Of a DNA stretch of 64,000 nt, positions 55,080 to 64,000 are shown piece after piece (position 1 is the first letter of the stretch; every line of letters starts with the position of its first letter). The position numbers were made by a program, and so were the translations under genes. The stretch comes from Dichetophora obliterata (taxonomy: Eukaryota; Arthropoda; Insecta; Diptera; Sciomyzidae), in contig OY986439.1 in NCBI GenBank assembly GCA_963920525.1, forward strand, positions 38,295,819 to 38,359,818, read 5' to 3'. Below the pieces are notes generated by a model that saw nothing but the letters and a program-made list of their open reading frames with translations, did no database searches and had not been told where the DNA came from.

Positions 55080-56660
55080 GAATAAATAATATAGCATTCA
55101 AAAGGTACTGTTCCTTATATAAGCAGGAGCATCTTTAATTTTGGACTAGAAGCTATATTCGTAAATATGACTAATGTAATTGGCGAAAAAAATGTTTGTG
55201 CTAGGCGATTTTAATTTATGTAGAATAGTCTGGTCTTCTGAGAGTAAAGATGTATCTAGGTCTAAAAGCTTTTAATGTTAATAGTGATCTTGAGATATGT
55301 GTTGTAGATGTTTTATTCGATTTAAATTTATCACAAATAAATGGGTGTAAAAATAAGCTTAATAGAATCTTAGATCTTATGGATTCCCTATCTCTTCTTC
55401 TGACATGAATCACATTTCGCTCTCTATTGATTCAGAATTCTATAATTTTCGCTTCAATGAAAATACAAATATTAAATGTTTTAATTTTGGCTCAAGAAAT
55501 TGTAACTTCGATCATCTTAATCATTGGATTGCAGCTTTTGATTGGAAAAGCGAGCTCGAAACCCTTTCAGTCGATCAGCCAAGCTAGGTTTTCTGTCTAG
55601 TGTTTTAAAATGGCGTCACTCTTATTTAAGCAATAGGACTTGCTTCGTCACTGTTGTAGGTGCTAAGTCTTTGCCTTTCATTGCATCGAAGGGGGTTCCT
55701 CAAGGTATAATCCTTGGCCCATTTTTGTTTACTTTGTGCATAAAAGACATTACCACTGTTGTTAATAATTCAAAGTGTCTACTTCTTACAGACGATTTAA
55801 AATTGTTCCTTAAAATACAGAATAATACAGATGCTTTTAAACTCCAAACAGACTTAAACTCGGTAAATGACTAGTGCTTAAAAAATAAACTCTTCCTGAA
55901 TATAAATAAATGTGCAGTGCCACTTTTGCAAAACTAAACTATCCCCAACATTTTTCATATTCGTAAGCAATTTCATCGTTTAAAAGGGTTAAAGAGGTGA
56001 AAGACCTTGGTGTAATATTTGACTCAAAATTTAATTTTGTGAATTACCTCAACCACATCATACCCAAAGCATACTCTCTTCTCGCTTTTATCCGCTGAAA
56101 TAGCTCAAACTTTACTGACCCTCATACCTTAAAAATCATTTATACCTCCTTCGTCTGTTCAAAACTGGAATATGCGTCCTTGATTTGGAACTCTTTCTAG
56201 GCATGTCACACTTTACGCCTAGAACAAGTTCAGAAATTTTTTTTGCGGTTTGCGTTACGAAATTTTAATTTTAACCTTCCAAATCCGTTATATAATGCTC
56301 GTTGTGATCTTTTAAAATGAAAAACTCTTGAAGTTAGAATAAAAATTTTACAAATGATATCATTAATGGAAAAATCGATTGTTCATCTTTATTAGCATTA
56401 ATTAATTTGAATGTGCCTAGTAGAACACTTTGCCATACAAGCATATATTATTTAGGTTTATGCCGATCTAACTATGCCTTAAATTTGCCCATGTATAGGG
56501 CCCAAAATGATTTTAATAATATATCTTCAAGATGCTTAGTAGATTTTGATATATCTAAGGTGGATATGAAGCGTTTGTTAAATAATATGTTTTAGTGTTT
56601 AAGTTTAAATTTTTCTTTGTGAATTAAATAAATATATAAATGATTATTTTTAAAAAAAAA
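55080..56660 (+). mobile_element. Decayed Jockey/CR1-like LINE
   Basis: A plus-strand relic with part of the endonuclease, the RT palm and C-terminus, and a 3' end of TTAAATAAATATATAA plus an A run (about 56622-56660). Related by protein motifs to the fragments at 13289-14885 and 30176-30590. Many frameshifts; dead. Confidence 0.8.
55170..56595 (+). pseudogene. Endonuclease-RT fragments (LINE)
   Basis: Endonuclease block VLGDFNLCRIVWSSE (about 55200-55245) and RILDLMDSLSSSD (about 55370-55405). Then an internal deletion leads straight to RT text at 55560: SYLSNRTCFV, SKGVPQGIILGPFLFTLCI (about 55687-55743) and LLTDDLKLFLK, where the active site is TDD rather than ADD (about 55781-55813). Thumb sequence (VKDLGVIFDSKFNF; SKLEYASLIWN) lies at about 55996-56190. 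The C-terminal frame 56407-56595 has YYLGLCRSNYALNLPMYRA. The RT fingers and FDKAFD block are missing. Confidence 0.78.
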
Positions 56661-57513
56661 AATTTTGATTTCCGAAAAAAGCTAAACCACGATAGATACA
56701 AGAAAATTATACAAGATAATTTTTTTGACAATTAATAAAAAGATTACAAAAAGATGCCAACCTAATGTCTCTATATCATACGGAAACTAATACCCTATAA
56801 TAAGCATGTCTCCGCTTTAAGAACGCAAAAATTTCCGCTTTAAGTACGCAAGCAAACATTCCGCTGATAAATACTACTCTTTGTGTTCATTCCGATCGTT
56901 TGGCAGAAAAAAGTTCAGTACATTATTGTGTTTGTGTAGCTATAAATTATTTTTGACCTCTAATGTGTTTTTTTAGGAGGACCTATAAATGGGTGGCAGA
57001 TTGGTGTTTAAGAAAAATGTTAGAATTAAAATATAATAGGACCAACTCATACATTTGAAGACTTAAGGGGTCACCCTGAGAGAGCTATAAATTATATTCC
57101 ACATTTTTTGACTTTTGGTAAGCGGAGTTTATTTGAAAAATAATAGGACTTAAAATAAATGCTAATACATTTGGATCCTCTTAGAATCTCCCCAGAGGCG
57201 CTATGAACTGTTTTAGGCAATTTTCCTATTTTGTAAAGTTTTTTAAGGGAGTCCAAAAAGTGTGACTGATACGAGGGTTGATACACTTGGAAGAAGCGTT
57301 GGTAGGATTCATAATAGCAGCAGTTCATACATTTTATTCCTCTAGAGATGAATTCGGGGGAGATAAAAACTCTGTTGGACAAATTTTTGCCAATCGGTTG
57401 TTTGAGTAAAGCAACGGAAAGACAAAATTTTTGTTAATTTTTATGCGGTCATAGTAAAGGGTCATGTGTTTGTGTTTGCGTTACACAAAGTACACAAATT
57501 ACTACAAATATAT
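56661..57513. other. Spacer with diverged roughly 100-bp repeats
   Basis: Between about 56980 and 57350 the words AATAATAGGAC, ATACATTTG, CCCC.GAG.GCTAT and TCATACATTTTATTCCTC recur with heavy divergence, suggesting an old tandem array of about three units. No gene is supported. Confidence 0.35.
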
Positions 57514-58149
57514 ATGGCATTCAATTTTGGGACGTTTCGACAATCCCGGGATTTCAGGATAGGAAAAACACAATCAAAAATGACAAACCTTAGAAAAAGA
57601 ATTTTTTGGAAGACATAATATGAATTTCCAAATTAGTTTTGCCATGATTTACAACACAAAACAATGCAGAATATTTTAAAAAACTAAAAAGCACAGTTTG
57701 GATTAAATGTTTGGATAGTATTTATTGTTTATTTTTGAAAAACAAACATGAATTCTTAAACAAAAAATTAATTGAGTTCATTCGGAAGTCTCCTAAAATT
57801 ATTTAAAAAAAAAATAAAATAGTATAATAATTTTAGTAATTCTAAGTACCAATTTTGTGATATTTTGTACAGCTTGTTTAAGGAAGTTTTTTTAATTTTT
57901 TAAGGTCACATTTTAGTTTTTTTAGTTAGTACTTTGTAATACTTTGTACACGGAAATAAAAAATCAAACATTTTGTGCTTGAATAAAGCAAATAGGCTAT
58001 CAGTTTACACTTAAGCTTAAATTTCTCAATTCAAGCATTCAAGCATTCAATTTGCTAGAATTGAGCAAATTTAGAACACATGATATTAAGAAAAAAATAC
58101 TTAATTCAAGCAACATTTGCTTAAAATTCAAGAATATTTTTTCTACAAT

Positions 58150-58930
58150 CGAGTCTAAAATTCACTTGAAATGAGAAAAATTTGCTTGATTTAAGTAAAA
58201 ATTTACTGAAAACTAGAATAATTTGCTAGATTTGAGAAATTTATTTTTATTGAATTGAAAACAATTTGCTTGATTCAAGTAAAAAATTTGCTGGAAACTA
58301 GAATAATTTGCTTGATTTGAGACATTTATTTTCCTTGAATTGAGAACAATTTGCTTGATTCTAGTAGAAAATTTACTGAAAACTAAAATAATTTACTTAA
58401 CCCTCCTGTATATACGAAGGTACCCGGGTACCTTTTGCAATTTTAAAGCAAAAAAGGTAACTTTCGTCCAAGGAACTATATACTGAAATCTTTAGTACCT
58501 TCTTAAAATTTATATTTTTATTCAATAAAGTTTTTATATTGAAAAGAAAATGTTTTGGCAAGTTTTTATGAAAGATTTTTAAGTAATACGACGAAGGCGT
58601 ATACGAAGGTACCCGGATAACTACGGGTAAAATACATGCGAATTCGAATTGTTATGGTCTTTGTCGATTTTTTACGTTTAGAAAATCATGTACTGATGCA
58701 ATCAGGATGAAGGATTACAAAGTTACTTTGGATTTTTTCATTCACATCTAGTTTCTTTCATACAGATAGTGTTAAGTTACCCGGGTACCTTCTTATAGAC
58801 GAAAGGGGAAAATTTTTCGTGTACACATGAGGGTTAATTTGAGAAATTTATTTTCCTTGAATTGAGAACATTTTGCTTGATTCAAGTAAATAATTTACTG
58901 AAATCTAGAACAATTTGCTCGATTTGCACA
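58150..58930. repeat. Tandem repeat of about 86 bp, interrupted
   Basis: Four recognisable units contain CTTGATTCAAGTA, ATTTACTGAAAACTAGAATA, TTTGCTTGATTTGAG and TTTATTTTCCTTGAATTGAG. The array is split by the TTAA-flanked insertion 58401-58833. Confidence 0.8.
58401..58833. mobile_element. piggyBac-type MITE in a repeat array
   Basis: TTAA on both sides (58397-58400, 58834-58837) and ends CCCTCCTGTATATACGAA and, inverted, CCCTCATGTGTACACGAA. Joining the flanks at one TTAA restores AATTTACTTAATTTGAGAAA, a normal unit of the surrounding array. Inside, GAAGGTACCCGGGTACC occurs once in full and in shortened form twice. There is no coding capacity. Confidence 0.88.
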
Positions 58931-59440
58931 AAGAAACAACACTTTCGCATACTTTGTTGGCACACATTGTCAACAGTGATCTTGAACGTAGATTTTGTTG
59001 TCTAGCGACTCTTTTACATCAACTTCACGATTTTCATGATTGCTCTAATTCGCTGAATTGTTCAAAGGCGACAACTCTGCGTTTGCTTAAATTAAAAAAA
59101 TAGTTTCTTGATTCATGTCTTGTTCCAGGTTCTAGAACCAAGTATTTTATGCTTGTTTCAAGCTGTTGTTTATTTTGCTCAATTTTGGCAATAAATGCTC
59201 ATTATAATTGTTTTTTTCTTAATTTTAGATTTTAATGCTTGATTTAAGCAAATAAGACTAAATATTAAATTTTCTTATATCAAGCAAATTGTTTTCTTAT
59301 TATAAGAATATTATTTCCTTTCGTGTAAGTTTAGTTCAAGAAAGGTTTATATATTTATATTTTTCACGTCATATTTTGTACAGATAGTTTCAAAATGTTT
59401 TTATTTTTGTATTATTAAAATCACATTTCAGTATTTCTAA

Positions 59441-59952
59441 AGGCCGCTTTACATTGTCCTACTGTGTGTTACCACATGTGAGATAGAAAGTATTATTGAA
59501 TTTCATCATGTTGTCATTTTTAATTTTTGTATGAAGAAATTAATTTTTCGCTTTTAGACTATCTCACAGAGTCGCACCGCATTTTTATACTTTACACTAT
59601 ACTAAAACGTGAATTTTTGAGTAATGAATCAGTTTTTAATGAATTTAAAGCCCCTACAAAGTTCAATAAGCTGTAAAACTGCTTCCTTCTGTTATTCCAT
59701 TTGAAAATACATTACGAGCTTAAAATTTTCTCACTTAAATAATAAATTTCAAGTAAGTTTATGGTAAAATGCATCTCTGGTGGGATAGAATGTGTGATGA
59801 AATTAGAAACAAACCAAAAAATAAAATGTGGTACGACATGCCAAAAAAATCAGAACACACATTGCTTTCCGTTGTTTACACTATCGCACTTTCTATCACA
59901 CATGAAAATTTTGACATGTGTTAACACACAGTGGGATAATGTAAAGCGGCCT
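59441..59952. mobile_element. Tourist/Harbinger-like MITE, TIR AGGCCGCTTTACATTGTCC
   Basis: TAA lies at 59438-59440 and 59953-59955. The ends AGGCCGCTTTACATTGTCC and, inverted, AGGCCGCTTTACATTATCC are followed on both sides by (C/A)CTGTGTGTTA.CACATGT and GATAGAAAG, giving about 50 bp of inverted repeat. A 3-bp TWA target fits PIF/Harbinger. Confidence 0.82.
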
Positions 59953-60206
59953 TAAGGTAGTATCATGTGTTTCTCACATTGTGTTACTTTGTAGAGATAT
60001 TTTGAGAAAGGTTTTTATTTAAAATTTTTTAAAATCACATTCAGGCTTTTCTTAGGTAGCATCATTGAACTTTTTGGTGGAGTTTTGGCATTTTTTTTTG
60101 CAGTAAAGGCAATCCCGGGATCCCGGATCCTAGGCCTTGCCAATATCGGGACTGTCGGGACTAAAAAAAGTCCGGGATCCCTGGATTGAATGGCCCTAAA
60201 ATATAT

Positions 60207-61368
60207 CAAACGATTTATTTCATATACGCTATACATCGTTAATGTTCTGTTTTCTCAAATCTACGCTACGTTAGTGTTCAATATCGTTCACTGCCATATA
60301 GACAGTCGGTCGAATTTACACCACAGTCGATACTTTATGAATAAATATGCAAAAAATTTACTAGATATTTTATTTGTTACAATTTGTTCCAGTCAATTCA
60401 ACTGTCAGAACTTCAAATTTGTGTACTTCAGCTGCTATTCTTTGCCCCAGCAGAATTTTTGAAATCTTCCCAAACTGAAGGAAAACTATTGACATGTGAG
60501 TACTTTAAAGTTTGCAAAATTTTAGACACGTCATAGAAAACCACCTGCTGCCAGCGAAATATTGCGGCTGTCAGAGTTAAGGCAAAAGTTGTGCGAACTG
60601 CATAAATGCACTCGTTTGGAAGTAACAACAATTGTCCTACACTTGCAAAACAATTATGCAGACAATAACAAAAGCAATAAAGCAGCAACTACAGCAACAA
60701 CAACAACAGCAAAAACAACAACAATAACATAAACATTTAACAACAAACAATTCTAAAGGCGCAACACATGCAAGCAAGGTGCTTAATATCAAGAGAGGTG
60801 CTGTGAGGTGAATGAATATCTAGGAATTTAGATGCATGCAAGTGGTGGGTCGATGAATTGATATCCTGTCATGTGAGTGGGTGGATTCCTTATATGCTTG
60901 TCAAATTCAAAGCGTTGAGAGTATGTTTTTTCCATTTTGAGTGAGTTTTACGCACGACATAAACATAGACATAAATTACATGTTACACATTTAACAGCCA
61001 CTCCTACTCTGCACTTAAAGTAGTGGAATGTGTGGAAAAGGGGGCGAGGGGGAAAAAAGGCAAATGTTAAAGGGGAACACAATCACCACTTGTAAATAAA
61101 CTTGTTAACATGAGTGTGAACTTTTTGCTCTGTCAACTGACGCTGACAACCCTTAACAAAATCTCACAATATTTTATGTTGATCTGGCAGCACTGTAGGC
61201 TGCTGTGTTGCTGAGTTTGACAAGCGCTCATTTTCGGCTGTGTTCACTGCATTACTTCTCGAGGGCTGTGTTTAATATACAGCTGGTGTTGACGACAGTT
61301 TCACTTTAATGTCTGAGCTACTTGCTGCTGTCGAGCAGCTACAGTACATTTTAGACAAATAAAACATT
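60207..61368. other. Spacer with CAA microsatellite
   Basis: An interrupted (CAA)n at 60683-60730. Short frames on both strands have no domain. The sequence around 61140-61330 is less AT-rich with CTGCTG words but nothing specific. Confidence 0.35.
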
Positions 61369-61727
61369 GGCCGCATTCAGCGCAGACAACTGTTGTAAAC
61401 TGTAATGGTAGCGCTACCTTAGTTCACGATGTTTTTCTCTGAATGTGTTGCTACTCTAGATTCAATTTAATTTTTATGTAAATTTATTTCAATTGCAAAG
61501 GTTTCTCACTTAAATTTGCTGCGTTCTTTCTGCGTTTATTAATTTAACAGCGTCAGTAACAGCATCTGACAGTTAAGCAAACAGTTGTGTTCATGTAGCA
61601 TAGAATTTGTTCGCTCGATTAAAAGGCGTTCGCTACTTTATCAGTTTTAGTTAGCGCTACCAAATTTGTACCATTCAGCGAATTTTTACACAACAGTTGC
61701 CAACTGTTGTCTGCGCTGAATGCGGCC
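61369..61727. mobile_element. MITE, TIR GGCCGCATTCAGCGCAGACA
   Basis: A perfect inverted repeat of about 27 bp (GGCCGCATTCAGCGCAGACA followed by ACTGTTG) occupies 61369-61395 and 61701-61727, with GGTAGCGCTA words just inside. ATT flanks both ends (61366-61368 and 61728-61730), a possible 3-bp duplication. The 359-bp body is non-coding. Confidence 0.88.
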
Positions 61728-61730
61728 ATT

Positions 61731-64000
61731 TTCAGAGCACAAACTTTTGAAGTGCCGCCAAAATATGTTGTTGCGTAGGAAGCGCTAGAAATGATGTACC
61801 GCCGCGCGTTTCCATTGATAAAAGGAACATTAAAAACCGTTTAATAGGCAATTAAAGCTCAAACAAACAACATTAAAGGGTTTCCCCACATCCTGTTCTT
61901 GACACATTGCTGCATGTTTTTGTCATTCGCATCCTTGTGTTTGCATCCATAAGGAATCCCTACAACTGTTCGCCTGACATTGTCTGGCTTCAACATCTTT
62001 TGACACTGTTGCTTCGGGCTTTTGTACTATCCTGAATGACATCCACGCCCTCAGGTTGATTTTTCTTTTGTTTGTTTTTTTACTAAAAGTCTTGACGAAA
62101 TCCACACGCAGAACAACGACGTACAGTGGTTGAAAAGAGGAAATAAATACTACAAAATATTTTGTAGGAAAATTCACATGTTTTTTTCTGCAGACGCCTT
62201 CAAAGTCGATTAATATAAAAATGCTTGAATAATGTAGTAAAAAATTTGTAGTTTTCAAGAATCATCACAGACTAACGAGAAAAAATGTTGCACTTTTTTT
62301 TCTACTAAAAGCATTACGGAAAAACATTTCTGCATACTTGAAAATTATTTTTAGTCTTTATTTTTATATTAAATTCTCTGAATGATTTAATTTTTAGCAG
62401 GATATAAATATAACAGCACGTCGCAGCACTTCTATTTCATAAATGGAATAGTTTCTATTGATCTTTAACTTAAATTTTTCAATTAACAAAAGTGAGCATA
62501 TTTTTGCTCTATTCACACCATACGCCGAAAACTAAATGCCTTTCTAGTATTTATTCAGTCGTAAGACTTAGTACATTAACAATTTTATCTAGTATACTTT
62601 TAGGCATTGCTTTACAATATACTAGCCATATATGCTATACGACTTTCGCACTTTTTATCGCCAGAAGGTATCCTCTTAAATTTGTAAGATTTTGTATCAC
62701 TTTTACAGTCAGAAATAATTTGCTGCAAAATGCAAGTGGTTCCCTTTATTTTTTTTAATAATAACGAAATTATCAGCTCATTTTTTATGATATTTTTTAT
62801 TGTTGTTTACTTTTTTTTTATAAAAACAAAACAAATAATAAGGGTATTCACTTCACTGCTGAAATTTTCGAAATGCAAAAATTTGCAAAAATTTCAATGC
62901 AATTGTTTTTGTATTGGTTTTCCGAAGTTTGCTTATATTTAATCACCTATTGAGTTGATGAAAAATAATTGTCGGAAATTTGCGAAGAAAAGATGTGTTC
63001 AGTAACTAGCAAATCTGTTTATTGAGTATGAGTCATTGTCAATATGATGATTTCGATAAGTAGAAGATCATACCGGATTCACAATACTCCGTTCGGTCGG
63101 TCGTGCGTTGACAGCTCGAGTAGAAACAACGAGTTCTTATGGTGCAATTCGCAATTCGACTTCAACCGTTGATCGTGCGTTATTCGTTAACTTTCAACGA
63201 AGGGGTAAAGTACGATCAAAGTCCAACCTAACGAGTAGAGTAGAAAAATGTTCTACTCGGTCGTGCGTTTGACATTCTTTGGTATGCAGAGTTGCATTTC
63301 CATTGAGTTAGCTTTGGTGGGTATTTTTTTGTTTCAATGGTAAAATCCCATTTTCATGGGATTTGCTGTATTATTAGAACTGTGTATACTTTAACTTTAT
63401 GGAAATGATGGCATGCAAGTTTTGATTAAGTGTACACTATATATAATTGGAATATAAATATTTATAATAAAAATATAAATAAAAAAAAATGAGATTGTTA
63501 GCACATATTTTGTTAGTATTGTTATTTCACGGAGTTTTTTATTTTATCACTATAGGTTATATTGAATTTAATTTAAATTAATATTTAGAATTTTACAACT
63601 TACAAAATGCAAGTTTTGATGAATTCAACATTATTTAATACAATTTAAAGATTTGTGCCAATTATTTATATTAAGTATATGAATAAAAGGCAGTAAGTTC
63701 TGGTAGAGAAAACCGTAAAAAAATGTTTGTCTGAAAAAATCAATTAATCAGGTAGTTATGGAGTTATCGTTTTTAAAAATTTTATTTCTTGCTAAAATAT
63801 CTGTTCAAAAAAACTATTGCCATTATCCAATAGATCTAAGAAATTAGCATGTAATTTGAAAGGAGTTTAATTGACCTTTTCAACGATTGCAATATAAATA
63901 TCATTGCAAGAATATTTTACATTTTATATGCAACTTTTCATCATATCTAAATTTTTTAATGAAAATAACCGTTCTTTTCTACAAAAATTGCGCTATAAAG
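61731..64000. other. AT-rich terminal stretch
   Basis: No supported gene. AAGGGTATTCACTTCACTG at about 62839 resembles a hAT-MITE end without a partner in view. At 63095-63275 the phrase GGTCGTGCGTT recurs and a short hairpin AGTAGAA..TTCTACT sits at about 63238-63258. The last 500 bp are featureless AT-rich DNA. Confidence 0.35.

Larger units (their letters stand above)
57949..59335. mobile_element. TA-flanked element with internal tandem repeats
   Basis: TA (57947-57948 and 59336-59337) flanks ends CACGGAAATAA and, inverted, CACGAAAGGAAATAA. The interior is dominated by words TTGCTTGATT(T/C)AAG and GAGAAATTTATTTTCCTTGA in tandem units of about 86 bp, best preserved at 58150-58400 and 58838-58930. 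No transposase. Interrupted by the piggyBac MITE at 58401. Confidence 0.7.
57514..60198. mobile_element. Composite hAT-like element containing three others
   Basis: AAATATAT flanks both sides (57506-57513, 60199-60206). The ends ATGGCATTCAATTTTGGGA and, inverted, TAGGGCCATTCAATCCAGGGA agree imperfectly, and both lead into CCCGGGATT or GATCCCGG-rich text (57555 and 60112-60175). Because the flank is AT-rich, the duplication alone is weak. Two nested elements (57949-59335, 59441-59952) and a third inside the first account for most of the span. Confidence 0.55.

Noticed and set aside
62839..63275. Complete hAT MITE starting AAGGGTATTCACTTC
   Set aside because: No inverted right end was found in the remaining sequence, so only a possible end is noted.

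Overview
This is AT-rich DNA from an insect nuclear genome, most likely a true fly. Fly-like signs are abundant CAA/GTT microsatellites, R1-like, LOA-like and Jockey/CR1-like LINEs, and many small MITEs. A defective mariner with a DD41D transposase spacing points weakly to a tephritid fruit fly, because that lineage was first described from Ceratitis. I found no intact host gene, rRNA, functional tRNA, CRISPR array or bacterial/viral operon. The window reads as intergenic or intronic sequence made largely of dead, nested transposons.

Layout. 0-7 kb: a foldback MITE at the left edge, a composite foldback element with a tRNA-like core (1.2-1.8 kb), a TIR element (2.4-3.3 kb), a low-complexity reading frame (4.7-5.1 kb) and a hAT-like MITE (5.6-6.6 kb). 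7.2-10.7 kb: a three-level nest. A TA-flanked element contains a second TA-flanked element, which holds two tRNA-like modules and a decayed LOA/I-like LINE. 12.3-13.3 kb: about 1 kb of (TATAG)n satellite abutting the 3' tail of a minus-strand LINE (13.3-14.9 kb). 17.4-21.1 kb: a Tc1-like MITE and an internally deleted R1-clade LINE. 23.5-35.2 kb: a hAT-like element, two near-complete palindromes sharing a TAGGGCGGGTC terminus, a TTAA-flanked MITE, another hAT-like element holding a LINE tail and a Tc1-like MITE, a roughly 180-bp tandem array, a foldback hAT MITE and a Harbinger-like element.

39.7-43.5 kb: a hAT-like element interrupted by the DD41D mariner, then a third TAGGGCGGGTC palindrome interrupted by two MITEs. 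46.6-50.1 kb: a TTAA-bounded piggyBac element whose transposase pseudogene is interrupted by a tRNA-derived SINE. 50.1-54.7 kb: foldback elements and two more tRNA-like composite copies, one holding a hAT MITE with a recognisable empty site. 55.1-56.7 kb: a plus-strand LINE relic. 57.5-60.2 kb: a composite TIR element containing a TA-flanked element (itself hit by a piggyBac MITE) and a Harbinger-like MITE. 61.4 kb: one more TIR MITE.

The features do not form a working pathway. Their value is as a record of insertion order, since many junctions keep target-site duplications and several pre-insertion sites can be read from paralogous copies. The least conventional structures are the tRNA-like foldback composite family, the tandem tRNA-like modules, the family of almost fully palindromic TAGGGCGGGTC elements and the pentanucleotide satellite. 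Superfamily names rest on motifs and terminal or target-site patterns read by eye; no database search was possible.
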